This document shows positions 23,542-32,536 of a stretch of DNA of 52,886 nucleotides, in pieces (within the stretch, counting starts at the first letter, position 1; each line of letters opens with the position of its first letter). Made by a program: the position numbers and the translations under genes. The stretch is from JADKFD01 sp964561825 (GTDB lineage: Bacteria; Pseudomonadota; Gammaproteobacteria; Xanthomonadales; SZUA-5). A model generated the notes under the pieces. The model worked only from the letters and a program-made list of their open reading frames with translations, did no database searches and was not told the origin of the DNA. The DNA is taken from the NCBI GenBank assembly GCA_964561825.1, contig CAZLSB010000002.1, positions 1 through 52,886 on the forward strand, given 5' to 3'.

Positions 23542-25395
23542 TTGTTCATCCTCGGCATTTCCGCCTATTTCCATGACAGCGCCGCCGCGTTATTGCGCGA
23601 CGGCCAGATCGTGGCTGCCGCGCAGGAAGAGCGTTTCAGTCGCGTCAAACACGATGCGCGTTTTCCCAGCCTAGCGGTGCGCTATTGCTTGCAAGCCGGC
23701 GACGTGGAACTGGCCGATGTTGATCACGTGGTGTTCTTCGAAAAGCCATTTTTGAAGTTCGAACGGCTGCTGGAAACCTACCTAGCGTTTGCGCCACGCG
23801 GGTTTGCCAGCTTTGCGACCGCAATGCCCATCTGGCTGCGCGATAAGTTGTTCCAGAAAAAGCTGATCGCCGATGAGTTGGCACTGATTGGCGCTGAGCG
23901 CGCGGCTCCAGCAAAGCAGCCCTTCGCCCTAAAAAACCCACTGGCCTTTTCCGAACACCATTTGAGCCACGCGGCGAGCGCTTTTTATCCATCGCCGTTC
24001 GATCGCGCTTTGGTGCTGACGATGGATGGTGTGGGCGAATGGGCCACCGGCACCGCGGCAATCGGGCAGGGCAGCCAGCTCGACATCGTGCGCGAAATGC
24101 ACTTCCCGCATTCCTTGGGATTGTTGTACTCGGCGTTCACCACCTATTGCGGCTTTCGGGTTAATTCGGGCGAATACAAATTGATGGGTTTGGCACCCTA
24201 CGGCCAGCCCAAATACGTCAAGCAGATTCGCGAACAGCTCATCGATATCAAGCCAGATGGCAGTTTTCGGCTCAATTTGGATTATTTCGACTATTGCACT
24301 GGGCTGTCGATGACCAGCGCGCGATTCCACGCGCTGTTTGGCGGCCCACCACGCGCAGCGGAGGCATTGATCGAAGCGCGGCATTTGGATCTGGCCGCCT
24401 CGATTCAACAAGTCACTGAAGAAATCGTGCTGCGTTTGGCGACGTCCTTGCGTCAGCAAACCGGCGAACGCAATTTGTGCTTGGCAGGTGGCGTGGCGCT
24501 GAACTGCGTCGCCAATGGCAAATTACTGCGTGAAGCGGGGTTTGAACATATTTGGATTCAGCCCGCCGCTGGTGATGCCGGCGGTGCGCTGGGCGCGGCT
24601 CTGGCGCTTTGGCATCGCGTTTTGCGCGCGCCGCGCAATGCCCTGGGTGTGGGTGGTGATGGCATGGCCGGCGCTTTTCTGGGGCCACAATTTGACGACG
24701 ATACGATCGCGGCGACGCTCGATCGGTTGGGCGCGGTGTACCGACGCTTGTCCGATCAGGAGCTGATCGCCAGCGCCGCGGCCGATCTGGCCGATGGTCA
24801 GGCGCTTGCTTGGTTTCAGGGACGCGCCGAATATGGCCCACGCGCACTGGGCAATCGCTCGATTTTGGCTGATCCACGGCGCGCCGATACGCAATCGGTA
24901 TTAAACCTAAAGGTTAAGTTTCGCGAGTCGTTCCGGCCATTCGCGCCAGCGGTGTTGGCCGAACATGTGCACGACTACTTTGATCTGAGCGCGCCCAGTC
25001 CGTACATGCTGATCGTTGCACCGGTTAAAGCGCAATGCCGATTGCCGGTCGACAGCAGCGCAACCGGCCTGGATCGCCTCAAACAAATCCGTTCAACGAT
25101 CCCCGCGGTCACCCACGTCGATTATTCGGCGCGTGTGCAAACCGTACGCGCCGACAGCCATCCACGCTTCCATGCTTTATTGACCCAGTTTCATGCGTGC
25201 ACCGGATGCGCGGCACTGGTCAATACCAGTTTCAATGTGCGCGGCGAACCGGTGGTCGGCTCCCCCGAAGATGCCTTCCGTTGTTTTATGGGCACCCATT
25301 TGGATCGACTGGCGATCGGCAATTGTTATCTGCGCAAATCCGAGCAAAACGATCAATTGGCCAGCAATTACGCGCATTTGTTGCCGGCGGATTGA
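23542..25395 (+). CDS. carbamoyltransferase, NodU/CmcH family
   Basis: About 617 residues from TTG 23542. This family transfers the carbamoyl group of carbamoyl phosphate to hydroxyls of sugars or natural products. The N-terminal Kae1/TsaD-like ATPase domain starts FILGISAYFHDSAAALL and carries the metal-binding HHLSHAASAF motif and LTMDGVGEWATG; the C-terminal domain contains GRAEYGPRALGNRSILADPR and NTSFNVRGEP. The TTG is suggested because family members begin directly with this ILGISAYHDSAAAL strand; the frame is open upstream to a GTG at 23494 inside the 7-bp tandem repeat, giving 633 residues. No clear ribosome-binding site is seen for either. No sugar or biosynthetic gene adjoins it, so the acceptor is unknown. 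Confidence 0.88.
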   Translation: MFILGISAYFHDSAAALLRDGQIVAAAQEERFSRVKHDARFPSLAVRYCLQAGDVELADVDHVVFFEKPFLKFERLLETYLAFAPRGFASFATAMPIWLRDKLFQKKLIADELALIGAERAAPAKQPFALKNPLAFSEHHLSHAASAFYPSPFDRALVLTMDGVGEWATGTAAIGQGSQLDIVREMHFPHSLGLLYSAFTTYCGFRVNSGEYKLMGLAPYGQPKYVKQIREQLIDIKPDGSFRLNLDYFDYCTGLSMTSARFHALFGGPPRAAEALIEARHLDLAASIQQVTEEIVLRLATSLRQQTGERNLCLAGGVALNCVANGKLLREAGFEHIWIQPAAGDAGGALGAALALWHRVLRAPRNALGVGGDGMAGAFLGPQFDDDTIAATLDRLGAVYRRLSDQELIASAAADLADGQALAWFQGRAEYGPRALGNRSILADPRRADTQSVLNLKVKFRESFRPFAPAVLAEHVHDYFDLSAPSPYMLIVAPVKAQCRLPVDSSATGLDRLKQIRSTIPAVTHVDYSARVQTVRADSHPRFHALLTQFHACTGCAALVNTSFNVRGEPVVGSPEDAFRCFMGTHLDRLAIGNCYLRKSEQNDQLASNYAHLLPAD

Positions 25396-25414
25396 GCACA
25401 GCGTGCGCTGTAGA

Positions 25415-25433
25415 GGCGGGTTGCAAACCCGCC
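25415..25433. terminator. hairpin downstream of the carbamoyltransferase gene
   Basis: GGCGGGTT-GCA-AACCCGCC is a perfect 8-bp stem with a 3-base loop, 20 bp after the stop codon. No U-tract follows, so it is either a weak terminator or an extragenic palindrome. The remaining DNA up to the CIRCE element shows nothing clear. Confidence 0.5.
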
Positions 25434-25580
25434 CTGGCACCTTGTTACGCGAAAACCCTTGACCGCGCCACGCAGCGCTCGCTAGCGCACGGTGCTCAAG
25501 CTTCCCGCCACTGAGAATGCTGCTGTAAGGATTTGTAAGGGAAACCTGAATTGGGCAGTGCCAAAGGGAACTCTGGAGGC

Positions 25581-25607
25581 TTAGCACTCTCCAAGCGAGA
25601 GTGCTAA
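25581..25607 (+). promoter_or_regulatory. CIRCE operator (HrcA-binding site) upstream of rpoH
   Basis: TTAGCACTC-N9-GAGTGCTAA is an exact match to the CIRCE consensus. It ends 58 bp before the rpoH ATG. A TAAAAT hexamer at 25605-25610, overlapping its right arm, could be the -10 element, so HrcA binding would block the promoter. A GGAACTC at 25567-25573 recalls a sigma-E -35 element, but its -10 partner (TCTCC) is weak. Confidence 0.93.
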
Positions 25608-25665
25608 AATGCGCCCATCAGGCACGGGTCACCGACCCCTAGCCCTACCGATTAAGGAGTTAGCG

Positions 25666-26526
25666 ATGACAACGCACGCAATGGTCGCAAACAATCTGCC
25701 GATTCTTGGATCAGTGGGCAGTCTCGATTCGTATATTGGGGCGGTTTACCGTATTCCTATTCTGGCCGTCGAAGACGAGCAGGAACTGGCTCGTCGTTTC
25801 CGTGACGACGCCGATCTGGAAGCGGCGCGCCAGTTGGTGATGTCGCATCTGCGTTTTGTGGTGCACGTGGCGCGTGGTTATGCCGGTTATGGCTTGGGTA
25901 TCTCGGACTTGATTCAGGAAGGCAATATTGGCCTGATGAAAGCGGTCAAACGCTTCGACCCGACTATGGGCGTGCGTCTGGTGTCGTTTGCGGTGCATTG
26001 GATTCGCGCCGAAATTCATGAGTTCATTTTGCGTAATTGGCGCATTGTCAAAGTGGCGACCACCAAAGCACAGCGCAAACTGTTCTTCAATTTGCGCCGC
26101 GCCAAAACGCGTCTGGGTTGGATGAACGCGCAAGAAGTCCAGACAGTTGCCAAGGATTTGGGTGTGGATCCAGCGACGGTGGTGGAGATGGAGGCGCGCT
26201 TGCAAGGTCAAGATGTCGCTTTTGACGCACCCGGTGACGACGATACCGATGCGCGGCCGGCACCAATTGCCTTTTTGATTGATCAAGCGGCTAACCCGTA
26301 TGAAAGCCTGGAAACCTCTGACGCCGGTGAGCGCCATTTAGATTCTTTGGCCGAAGGCCTGGAAAAACTCGACCCGCGCAGCCGTGACATTGTCAGTCGG
26401 CGCTGGTTGGCAGAGCCCAAATCTACGCTGCAAGAACTCGCCGACGAGTACAAAGTATCCGCCGAGCGGATCCGCCAGATCGAAGCTGCGGCGTTTAAAA
26501 AAATGCGCAGCATGTTCGCCGATTGA
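25666..26526 (+). CDS. rpoH: heat-shock sigma factor RpoH (sigma-32)
   Basis: A 286-residue sigma-32 that directs RNA polymerase to chaperone and protease genes. Region 2 contains RFVVHVARGYAGYGL and DLIQEGNIGLMKAVKRFDP; the diagnostic RpoH box reads QRKLFFNLRRAK; region 4 ends ERIRQIEAAAFKKMR. The ATG at 25666 has AAGGAG 7 bases upstream, so the longer frame from 25609 is rejected. The perfect CIRCE operator just upstream implies that HrcA represses this gene, linking the two heat-shock circuits. The usual ftsEX neighbours are absent. Confidence 0.96.
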   Translation: MTTHAMVANNLPILGSVGSLDSYIGAVYRIPILAVEDEQELARRFRDDADLEAARQLVMSHLRFVVHVARGYAGYGLGISDLIQEGNIGLMKAVKRFDPTMGVRLVSFAVHWIRAEIHEFILRNWRIVKVATTKAQRKLFFNLRRAKTRLGWMNAQEVQTVAKDLGVDPATVVEMEARLQGQDVAFDAPGDDDTDARPAPIAFLIDQAANPYESLETSDAGERHLDSLAEGLEKLDPRSRDIVSRRWLAEPKSTLQELADEYKVSAERIRQIEAAAFKKMRSMFAD

Positions 26527-26738
26527 TACCCAACGGCTGAGGCTGGCGGGCAGCGCCCTGCTCTTGATTTTTCTCCAGCGCCACCCCACTCGGGGTGTGC
26601 GCTTGCTTGCGGGTTATTCGAAGCGCGCGTAGCCGTGCGATAATCGCCGGCTGCGCGCCGTCATTTGGCGGAATTGCCAATCCAACGCGTTCTAGCGCGC
26701 TCACCAGACACCACACTTCCCCTGAAGGACGATTCAGC

Positions 26739-27221
26739 ATGGCCAACGAAGACAACAACAGCCCAATCGCGAACGGCAACGGCGCGGCCGAAAGCGGCCC
26801 GCAACTCACTGTGCAAAAGGTCTACATTAAAGACGCTTCCTTTGAAGCACCGGGTGCACCGCATATTTTCCAGGAGCAGGGTCAGTCGCGCGTCGAGCTG
26901 AATCTCGGCCAGAAAGCGCAGCAGTTGGGCAACAATGTCTACGAAATCGTGCTCACCGTCACGGTGACCTGCAAAATCGGCGAAAAAACCGCTTACTTGT
27001 CGGAGGTTCAGCAGGCCGGCATTTTCGGTCTGTCGGGTTTTGACGCGCAGCAACTGGACATGGTGATCGGCACCTATTGCCCGCACGTGTTGTTCCCGTA
27101 CGCGCGCCAGGCGATTTCCAGCATGATCGAACAAGGCGGCTTCCCGGCCTTCCTAATGCAGCCGATCAATTTTGAACAGATCCACGCCGACAACGTGCGT
27201 CGCCGCCAGCAAGCCGCTTAG
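26739..27221 (+). CDS. secB: protein-export chaperone SecB
   Basis: A 160-residue SecB, the cytoplasmic tetrameric chaperone that keeps pre-proteins unfolded and hands them to SecA. Recognisable blocks are VQKVYIKDASFEAPGAP, YEIVLTVTV, the QAGIFGLSG strand and the CPHVLFPYARQAISSMI helix near the C-terminus. The ATG is set by the family N-terminus and by AAGGA about 9 bases upstream; the frame extends 48 codons further 5' through intergenic DNA. gpsA follows after 12 bp, a gene pair conserved in many proteobacteria. A GATAAT at 26639-26644 may be its -10 box. Confidence 0.96.
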   Translation: MANEDNNSPIANGNGAAESGPQLTVQKVYIKDASFEAPGAPHIFQEQGQSRVELNLGQKAQQLGNNVYEIVLTVTVTCKIGEKTAYLSEVQQAGIFGLSGFDAQQLDMVIGTYCPHVLFPYARQAISSMIEQGGFPAFLMQPINFEQIHADNVRRRQQAA

Positions 27222-27233
27222 TTCAAGCTTGCC

Positions 27234-28259
27234 ATGAGCGTCGCGCGCATCGCTGTCCTTGGAGCAGGCTCCTGGGGCACCGCATTAGCGACGCTACTGG
27301 CGCGCAATGGGCTCGACGTGCGCCTCTGGGGGCGGCGGGCTCAAGCGCTGATTCGCCACGGCGAAACGCTGGAGAATCCGCAGTATCTGCCGGGCATAGC
27401 CTTGCCCGGCAATATTCAATACGGCACCGATCTGGCCGCAGCGGTCGATCAGGTGGATGCCTTGCTGCTGGTCGTGCCCAGCCATGCATTCGCCGAAACC
27501 TTAGCTTTAGTGCGGGCCTTCTTGCCGGCGCAATTGCGCGGGCTGGCTTGGGCAACCAAGGGCTTTGAGCCGGGCTCTGGCGATTTCCTGCACCAAGTTG
27601 CGGATCGCTTGCTTGGTGTCGAACTGCCCAAAGCGGTCGTGACTGGGCCGAGTTTTGCCAAAGAAGTTGCGCTCGGTTTGCCGAGCGCAGTTACCGTGCA
27701 CTCCGATGACACAGCGTTCGCCCAGCGCATCGCCATCGCGCTGCATGGGCCGAACTTCCGCGCGTATAGCGGCAATGACATTCGCGGTGCTGAACTCGGT
27801 GGCGCGATGAAAAACGTGTTGGCGGTCGCCACCGGCATTTGCGATGGCATGCAGCTTGGCCTGAATGCGCGCGCCGGCCTGATTACCCGCGGCCTGAATG
27901 AAATGCTGCGCTTAAATCTGTGCCTGGGCGGTCGCGCTGAAACGATTATCGGCCTAGCCGGTTTAGGCGATCTGGTGCTGACCTGCACGGGTGATTTGTC
28001 CCGCAATCGACGCCTGGGCTTGGCGCTGGGGCGCGGTATCCCATTGGCGCAAGCAGTGGCTGACATTGGCCAAGTGGTCGAAAGTGTGCAAACCGCCGAC
28101 GAGGTGATGCGACTGGCACAGCGTTTTGCGCTGGATTTGCCGATTTCTTCGCGCGTGCAAGCGGTACTGCATGGCGATACCACGCCAGCCGATGGGCTGA
28201 AATCCTTGCTGGCGCGTGACCAGAAACCCGAATATCCCGCGGGTTTAGGATTAGGGTGA
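27234..28259 (+). CDS. gpsA: glycerol-3-phosphate dehydrogenase [NAD(P)+]
   Basis: A 341-residue enzyme that reduces dihydroxyacetone phosphate to sn-glycerol 3-phosphate for phospholipid synthesis. The N-terminal Rossmann loop reads VLGAGSWGTALA (8-19); ATKGFEPG, VVTGPSFAKEVA and the helical C-terminal domain with GGAMKNVLAVATGICDG (catalytic lysine) and GLAGLGDLVLTCTGDLSRN follow. It is 12 bp downstream of secB in one transcript. The 221 bp after it contain only weak palindromes (for example a TTGCC...GGCAA arm pair around 28392-28412) before the DUF2339 gene. Confidence 0.96.
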   Translation: MSVARIAVLGAGSWGTALATLLARNGLDVRLWGRRAQALIRHGETLENPQYLPGIALPGNIQYGTDLAAAVDQVDALLLVVPSHAFAETLALVRAFLPAQLRGLAWATKGFEPGSGDFLHQVADRLLGVELPKAVVTGPSFAKEVALGLPSAVTVHSDDTAFAQRIAIALHGPNFRAYSGNDIRGAELGGAMKNVLAVATGICDGMQLGLNARAGLITRGLNEMLRLNLCLGGRAETIIGLAGLGDLVLTCTGDLSRNRRLGLALGRGIPLAQAVADIGQVVESVQTADEVMRLAQRFALDLPISSRVQAVLHGDTTPADGLKSLLARDQKPEYPAGLGLG

Positions 28260-28480
28260 GGCGGGATTTCGGGCCACCTGTCGCCGCCGAACGCAGGCCT
28301 AAATTCCCACGGGCCGCCGTAGTAGGCCGGGTCCTCGCGTCAGCCAAGCGCGCTCCCACAGGCTGCTGCTCTCCATGCATTGTCAAAGTGCATTGCCCCA
28401 GGTATCTGGGCAAGGCCTAAGCGAAACACTCAGCCTTCACGCTGCTAACATCCTCCGACCATCCTTGATGATGTTGCCGC

Positions 28481-31400
28481 ATGGAACTGTTCGGTTTGCT
28501 GGCGGTACTGTTGTTCTTCTATCTGCTGATCGCCCCGGCGGTTGCTTGGGTACGCGCCAGCAACCTTCGTGCGGAAAGCAACGAGAACCAGCGTAAGTTT
28601 GATCTACAGACGCGGGAAATTCGCGAACTGGCCAAACAAGTCAGCGCTTTGCGCGAACACCAACTGGTTTTGCTGCAGCGTTTAGACAAGCTGGTGAGCG
28701 GCACGCAGCAAGACGAAGAGCAAGCTGCCCCGCTGCAGCAACCGAGCGCGCAGCAGCCCGCCCCGGTTCAGCAACCGAGCACACGCATTGTCGATGCGCT
28801 GCAGGCGCAGACGCCTAAACCACCGCAGCGCAGTGCCAGCCCAGAAGTTCGCTTTGAGCCTAGTGAATTTGGCATTGCGCCTGCGCAATCGCCCAGCACA
28901 ACGCCACCTGTAAGCAAGCCCAGCGCCGAGCCCGCTAAGGCGCCGCCGGCAACATTGCCCATCACCCCACAAAGCTGGGCGCTGGAACCGCTGGCAAAGC
29001 CCGAGCAGTCGGAAATCATTGAGGTCTCCGCAGCCCCAGTCGCGCCACCGCCCATTAAAGTGGCTGAAACGATCGCTGTCGCGGCGGCACCGCCGCAGCC
29101 CAGGGCCTCCGGCGATGCGCGCACGGCAGAAGCGGTGTGGACGCCCAAACCGCCACGCCGGCCATTTGACGAGCCGCGGCCTGCGCCCAGCGATTTGCAG
29201 GTGCAGATGTCGGCGTTTTTCCAGGCAGCCAAGGGTTGGTTATTTGGTGGCAATCTGGTCGCCAAGATCGGTTTGATGATCTTGTTTATCGGCGTGGCAT
29301 TCCTGCTGCGCTTTGCATCGGCCTATGTAGTAGTGCCGATTGAAGTGCGTCTGGCCGCCATTGCGGCCGGCGCAATCGCGCTGCTCGGCTGGGGCTGGCA
29401 TATCCGCACTAAACGTCCGGGCATTGCCTTGCCGGCGCAAGGCGCAGCTTTGGCAACCTTGATGCTGGTCACCTTCGGTGCCTTCAAGCTGTATCACTTG
29501 TTGCCCAGTGGCGCCGCGTTTGCTTTGCTGTTGCTGCTGGTCGCGTTCACCTGTGTGCTGGCGGTTATGCAAGATGCGCTGTGGTTGGCGGTGTTTGGCA
29601 TCGTCGGCGGTTTTGCGGTGCCCATCTTGACGTCCACCGGCAGCGGCAGTCATGTCGCACTGTTCAGCTATTACGCGCTGCTCAACGCCGGCATTCTGGC
29701 GATCGCTTGGCGGCGCGCGTGGCGTTCGCTCAATCTGCTGGGCTTTTTATTCACCTTTGTGATTGGCACCGCGTGGGGCGCGCAAAACTATTCAGCCGAA
29801 CATTACGCCAGCTCGCAGTTCTTCTTGGCGCTGTTTTTGGTGTTTTACGTGGTCATCGCGGTGCTGTATGCGTGGCGACAAGCGCCGCAATTTAAGTTCT
29901 ACGTCGACGCCACGTTGGTCTTTGGTGTGCCCACCGTGGCCATGGGTTTGCAATACGGCTTGGTCAAAGACATGCCGTTTGGCAGTGCCTTGTCAGCATT
30001 GTCTTTGGGCTTGTTTTACGCCTGCACGGCGATGGTTTTGTGGCGTTGGCGGCAGGGCAGTTTGCGCTTGCTGGTCGAATCATTCCTGGCCCTCGCGGTG
30101 GTGTTTGGCACTCTGGCGATTCCTTTGGCCTTCGATGGTCGATGGACTTCAGCGGTCTGGGCCTTGGAGGGTGCTGGCATCGTGTGGATCGGTTTGCGCC
30201 AGAAACAAGCCTTGGTGTGGCGCTTTGGCATCCTGGTGCAATTCTTCAGTTGGTTGGCCTTCCTGCGCGCATTGACCGGCTTGGACCCGATCGCCGCATT
30301 GGCCAATCACATCAGTTTGGGCTTTGTGGTACTCGGCGCCACTGGCGTGTTCTTGGCATTGACCTTCCGTCGGCATGGTTTACACGACGACGATGCGCCC
30401 GGCGAGCGACAGGGTTTTGGCCGGATGGCCAATGGGTTTATCGCAATCGCCGTGCTTTGGCTGCTGGCTGGGATGTGGGTGGAGGTATGGCTGCGGGTGA
30501 CCGGCGTACATCGCGCCAGCTTGTATGTGTTGACCGCGATTGCCTTGGTGTTTGGATTGCAGTGGTTGGGCCGTCGGGCTAACTGGCGCCTGCCGGATCT
30601 GCTGGCTGGCGCTGTCACTGCGGTAGCCGGACTGACCTTCTTGGCGCTGATGTCGCGCTATATGGATTGGCGCAACATCAGTGTCTATGCACAAAGCAGT
30701 CTGGCGCAGGTGCTGTCGAACAGCGCGCTGATCGGCGGTGCCCTGCTCAGTGCGGCCGCCCTGGTATCCGCTTTTGCCTTCAAACGCCGAGTTGCCGAGT
30801 TAGAGGCTGAGGTACTCGACGCCACTGATGCGCGCCGTTCGGCGACCATCTGGCTCAGTCTGGCGATCTTCTGGTGGTGCGGTTTCGCCTTGCATGGCGC
30901 GGCGCACGCCTTAGCTTGGCTGACCAGTGCCGGTGAGCTGGCCGAGCCCTGGTATCACATCCCGTTTTGGGCTGCTTACAGCGTGGGTCTGGCTTTATCC
31001 GCGTGGGGCACGATGCTCCTTACGCAGGCTTACGCGTTTCCAAATCGGAACTTCGTATTGCGTCTGCTGTGGCCGTCGCTATCGGCATTGGGAACGTGGT
31101 TCTACTTGGTGCAGACCTCGCCCAAGCTGATGATTGAGCAGATGTTGGAGTTCGATGCGCCGCTGGCGCTGCCCGCAGACGGCGTGCAGGATGTGCTGAT
31201 GGCGTTTGCCGGCGGGCCCGTATTGGGCAGCGTGATTTTGCTGCTGCTCGCTTGGATCGGCATGCAAAAGATAAGCAATAGCAAACGAAGCCCCGATCTG
31301 AGCGCCGAACAACGCAGCACCGGCGTGGCGGTTTGGCTGATCGGCTTGGCCGTGGTTTTGTATGTGCCGCTGATCGACAGCCTGTCGGTGTTGAGCACGC

Positions 31401-32536
31401 AGTTGTTGGTCGCGCAAGGGGCCGTGATTGGCAATCTGGGCTGGCTTAGTTATGCCGACGCACGACTGCTGTGGATGAGTTTGGCGGCGCTGGCGCTGTT
31501 GCCGCTCGCCAATAGCAGGGTGCAGGCGCTGCGCTGGGTTACGCTGCCCAGCGCGCTGCAGCAGACGCTGGCTACCCTGGTGATCCTCGGCATGCTCTAT
31601 GCGCAAAGCCGATTGCCAAGCTTTGGCACGGCGATTGCGATGGTGTCGACCTGGGCCGCAATGGCTTGGTGCTTGCGTTATTGGCACGCCCGCTGGGGCG
31701 TATCGGCGGGTGGTGTGAAGGCCCTGCATTTTGCGCGCGTCATTGCACCGTGGGTGATGCTGGCACCGCTGGTGTCGTTAAATCTGATTCCCTTGCTGGC
31801 CGCGCCGGAAGCGTCCAGCGACGATTGGGTGATGGCGGGCATGTGGCCCGATTATTTGGCCGCGTGGGTGTCGATTGGTGCGTTGTTTGTCGGCTTGGCG
31901 CAAGTGCGTCGCGCCGGCTGGCCGCTGAGACCCGTGCACCTGTGGTACGGCGCCACGGTGATTCCCTGCGCGGCGCTTTGGGCGCTGTTGCTGGTGATCT
32001 ACTGGAATCTGCGCCAGGACGGCAGCATGGCGCCGTTGCCGTACCTGCCGATCCTCAATCCACTGGATTTGACCAGCGCATTCGTCGCATTTTTGCTCGC
32101 CGATCTTTGGCGTTTGCACGCGGCCGATGCCAGCGTCGCACAACGGCTCTTCGCGATTCGCGCCGCAATGGCCTTGGTATTTGGCTGGTTCAATTTGATG
32201 TTATTGCGCACGGCCGCGCAGTTCTTGGGTTTGCCTTATCGTTTTGCGCCGCTGTTTGAATCGCAGTTTGTGCAGGCGATGTTGTCCTTGGTTTGGACCT
32301 TGTGCGCATTTGCGCTGATGCGCTACGCAGCGCGCAAACTGTCAAAACCACTGTGGATGGTCGGTGCCGCGTTACTCGGTGTGGTGGTGCTGAAACTTTT
32401 CCTGATCGATTTGAGCAAGGTCGGCAGCGTCGCCCGAATCGTATCGTTCATGGGTGTAGGTGGGCTGATGCTGCTGATTGGTTACCTAGCACCATTACCA
32501 CGTGAAGCAGAGAACGAGGAGGGATCCACTCGATGA
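28481..32536 (+). CDS. giant DUF2339 polytopic membrane protein
   Basis: A 1351-residue protein of the DUF2339 family. One N-terminal membrane helix (about 1-22) is followed by a short coiled coil (about 28-70), a long Pro/Gln/Ala-rich linker (about 75-250), then some thirty hydrophobic helices to the end. Family features are GWLFGGNLVAKIGLMILFIGVAFLLRF near 258 and PALGTxA-type small-residue turns between helices. The function is not known; such proteins are thought to act in the envelope. It overlaps the DUF3999 gene by 4 bp (ATGA), and this pair is repeatedly found together in proteobacteria, which argues that the products work together. No enzymatic motif is visible. Confidence 0.9.
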   Translation: MELFGLLAVLLFFYLLIAPAVAWVRASNLRAESNENQRKFDLQTREIRELAKQVSALREHQLVLLQRLDKLVSGTQQDEEQAAPLQQPSAQQPAPVQQPSTRIVDALQAQTPKPPQRSASPEVRFEPSEFGIAPAQSPSTTPPVSKPSAEPAKAPPATLPITPQSWALEPLAKPEQSEIIEVSAAPVAPPPIKVAETIAVAAAPPQPRASGDARTAEAVWTPKPPRRPFDEPRPAPSDLQVQMSAFFQAAKGWLFGGNLVAKIGLMILFIGVAFLLRFASAYVVVPIEVRLAAIAAGAIALLGWGWHIRTKRPGIALPAQGAALATLMLVTFGAFKLYHLLPSGAAFALLLLLVAFTCVLAVMQDALWLAVFGIVGGFAVPILTSTGSGSHVALFSYYALLNAGILAIAWRRAWRSLNLLGFLFTFVIGTAWGAQNYSAEHYASSQFFLALFLVFYVVIAVLYAWRQAPQFKFYVDATLVFGVPTVAMGLQYGLVKDMPFGSALSALSLGLFYACTAMVLWRWRQGSLRLLVESFLALAVVFGTLAIPLAFDGRWTSAVWALEGAGIVWIGLRQKQALVWRFGILVQFFSWLAFLRALTGLDPIAALANHISLGFVVLGATGVFLALTFRRHGLHDDDAPGERQGFGRMANGFIAIAVLWLLAGMWVEVWLRVTGVHRASLYVLTAIALVFGLQWLGRRANWRLPDLLAGAVTAVAGLTFLALMSRYMDWRNISVYAQSSLAQVLSNSALIGGALLSAAALVSAFAFKRRVAELEAEVLDATDARRSATIWLSLAIFWWCGFALHGAAHALAWLTSAGELAEPWYHIPFWAAYSVGLALSAWGTMLLTQAYAFPNRNFVLRLLWPSLSALGTWFYLVQTSPKLMIEQMLEFDAPLALPADGVQDVLMAFAGGPVLGSVILLLLAWIGMQKISNSKRSPDLSAEQRSTGVAVWLIGLAVVLYVPLIDSLSVLSTQLLVAQGAVIGNLGWLSYADARLLWMSLAALALLPLANSRVQALRWVTLPSALQQTLATLVILGMLYAQSRLPSFGTAIAMVSTWAAMAWCLRYWHARWGVSAGGVKALHFARVIAPWVMLAPLVSLNLIPLLAAPEASSDDWVMAGMWPDYLAAWVSIGALFVGLAQVRRAGWPLRPVHLWYGATVIPCAALWALLLVIYWNLRQDGSMAPLPYLPILNPLDLTSAFVAFLLADLWRLHAADASVAQRLFAIRAAMALVFGWFNLMLLRTAAQFLGLPYRFAPLFESQFVQAMLSLVWTLCAFALMRYAARKLSKPLWMVGAALLGVVVLKLFLIDLSKVGSVARIVSFMGVGGLMLLIGYLAPLPREAENEEGSTR

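Noticed and set aside
25435..25449. TGGCAC near 25435 as a sigma-54 promoter for rpoH
   Set aside because: The required TTGC element at -12 is absent; the match is chance.
25567..25592. Sigma-E promoter for rpoH (GGAACTC then TCTCC)
   Set aside because: The -35-like part is good but the -10 part is poor and the spacing is short; not called as a feature.
26595..26738. 48-codon N-terminal extension of SecB
   Set aside because: SecB homologues start at the ATG at 26739, which has a ribosome-binding site; the extension crosses a hairpin and promoter-like DNA.
28260..28480. Small RNA or tRNA between gpsA and the DUF2339 gene
   Set aside because: Only short imperfect palindromes are present; no cloverleaf or promoter-terminator pair could be found by eye.
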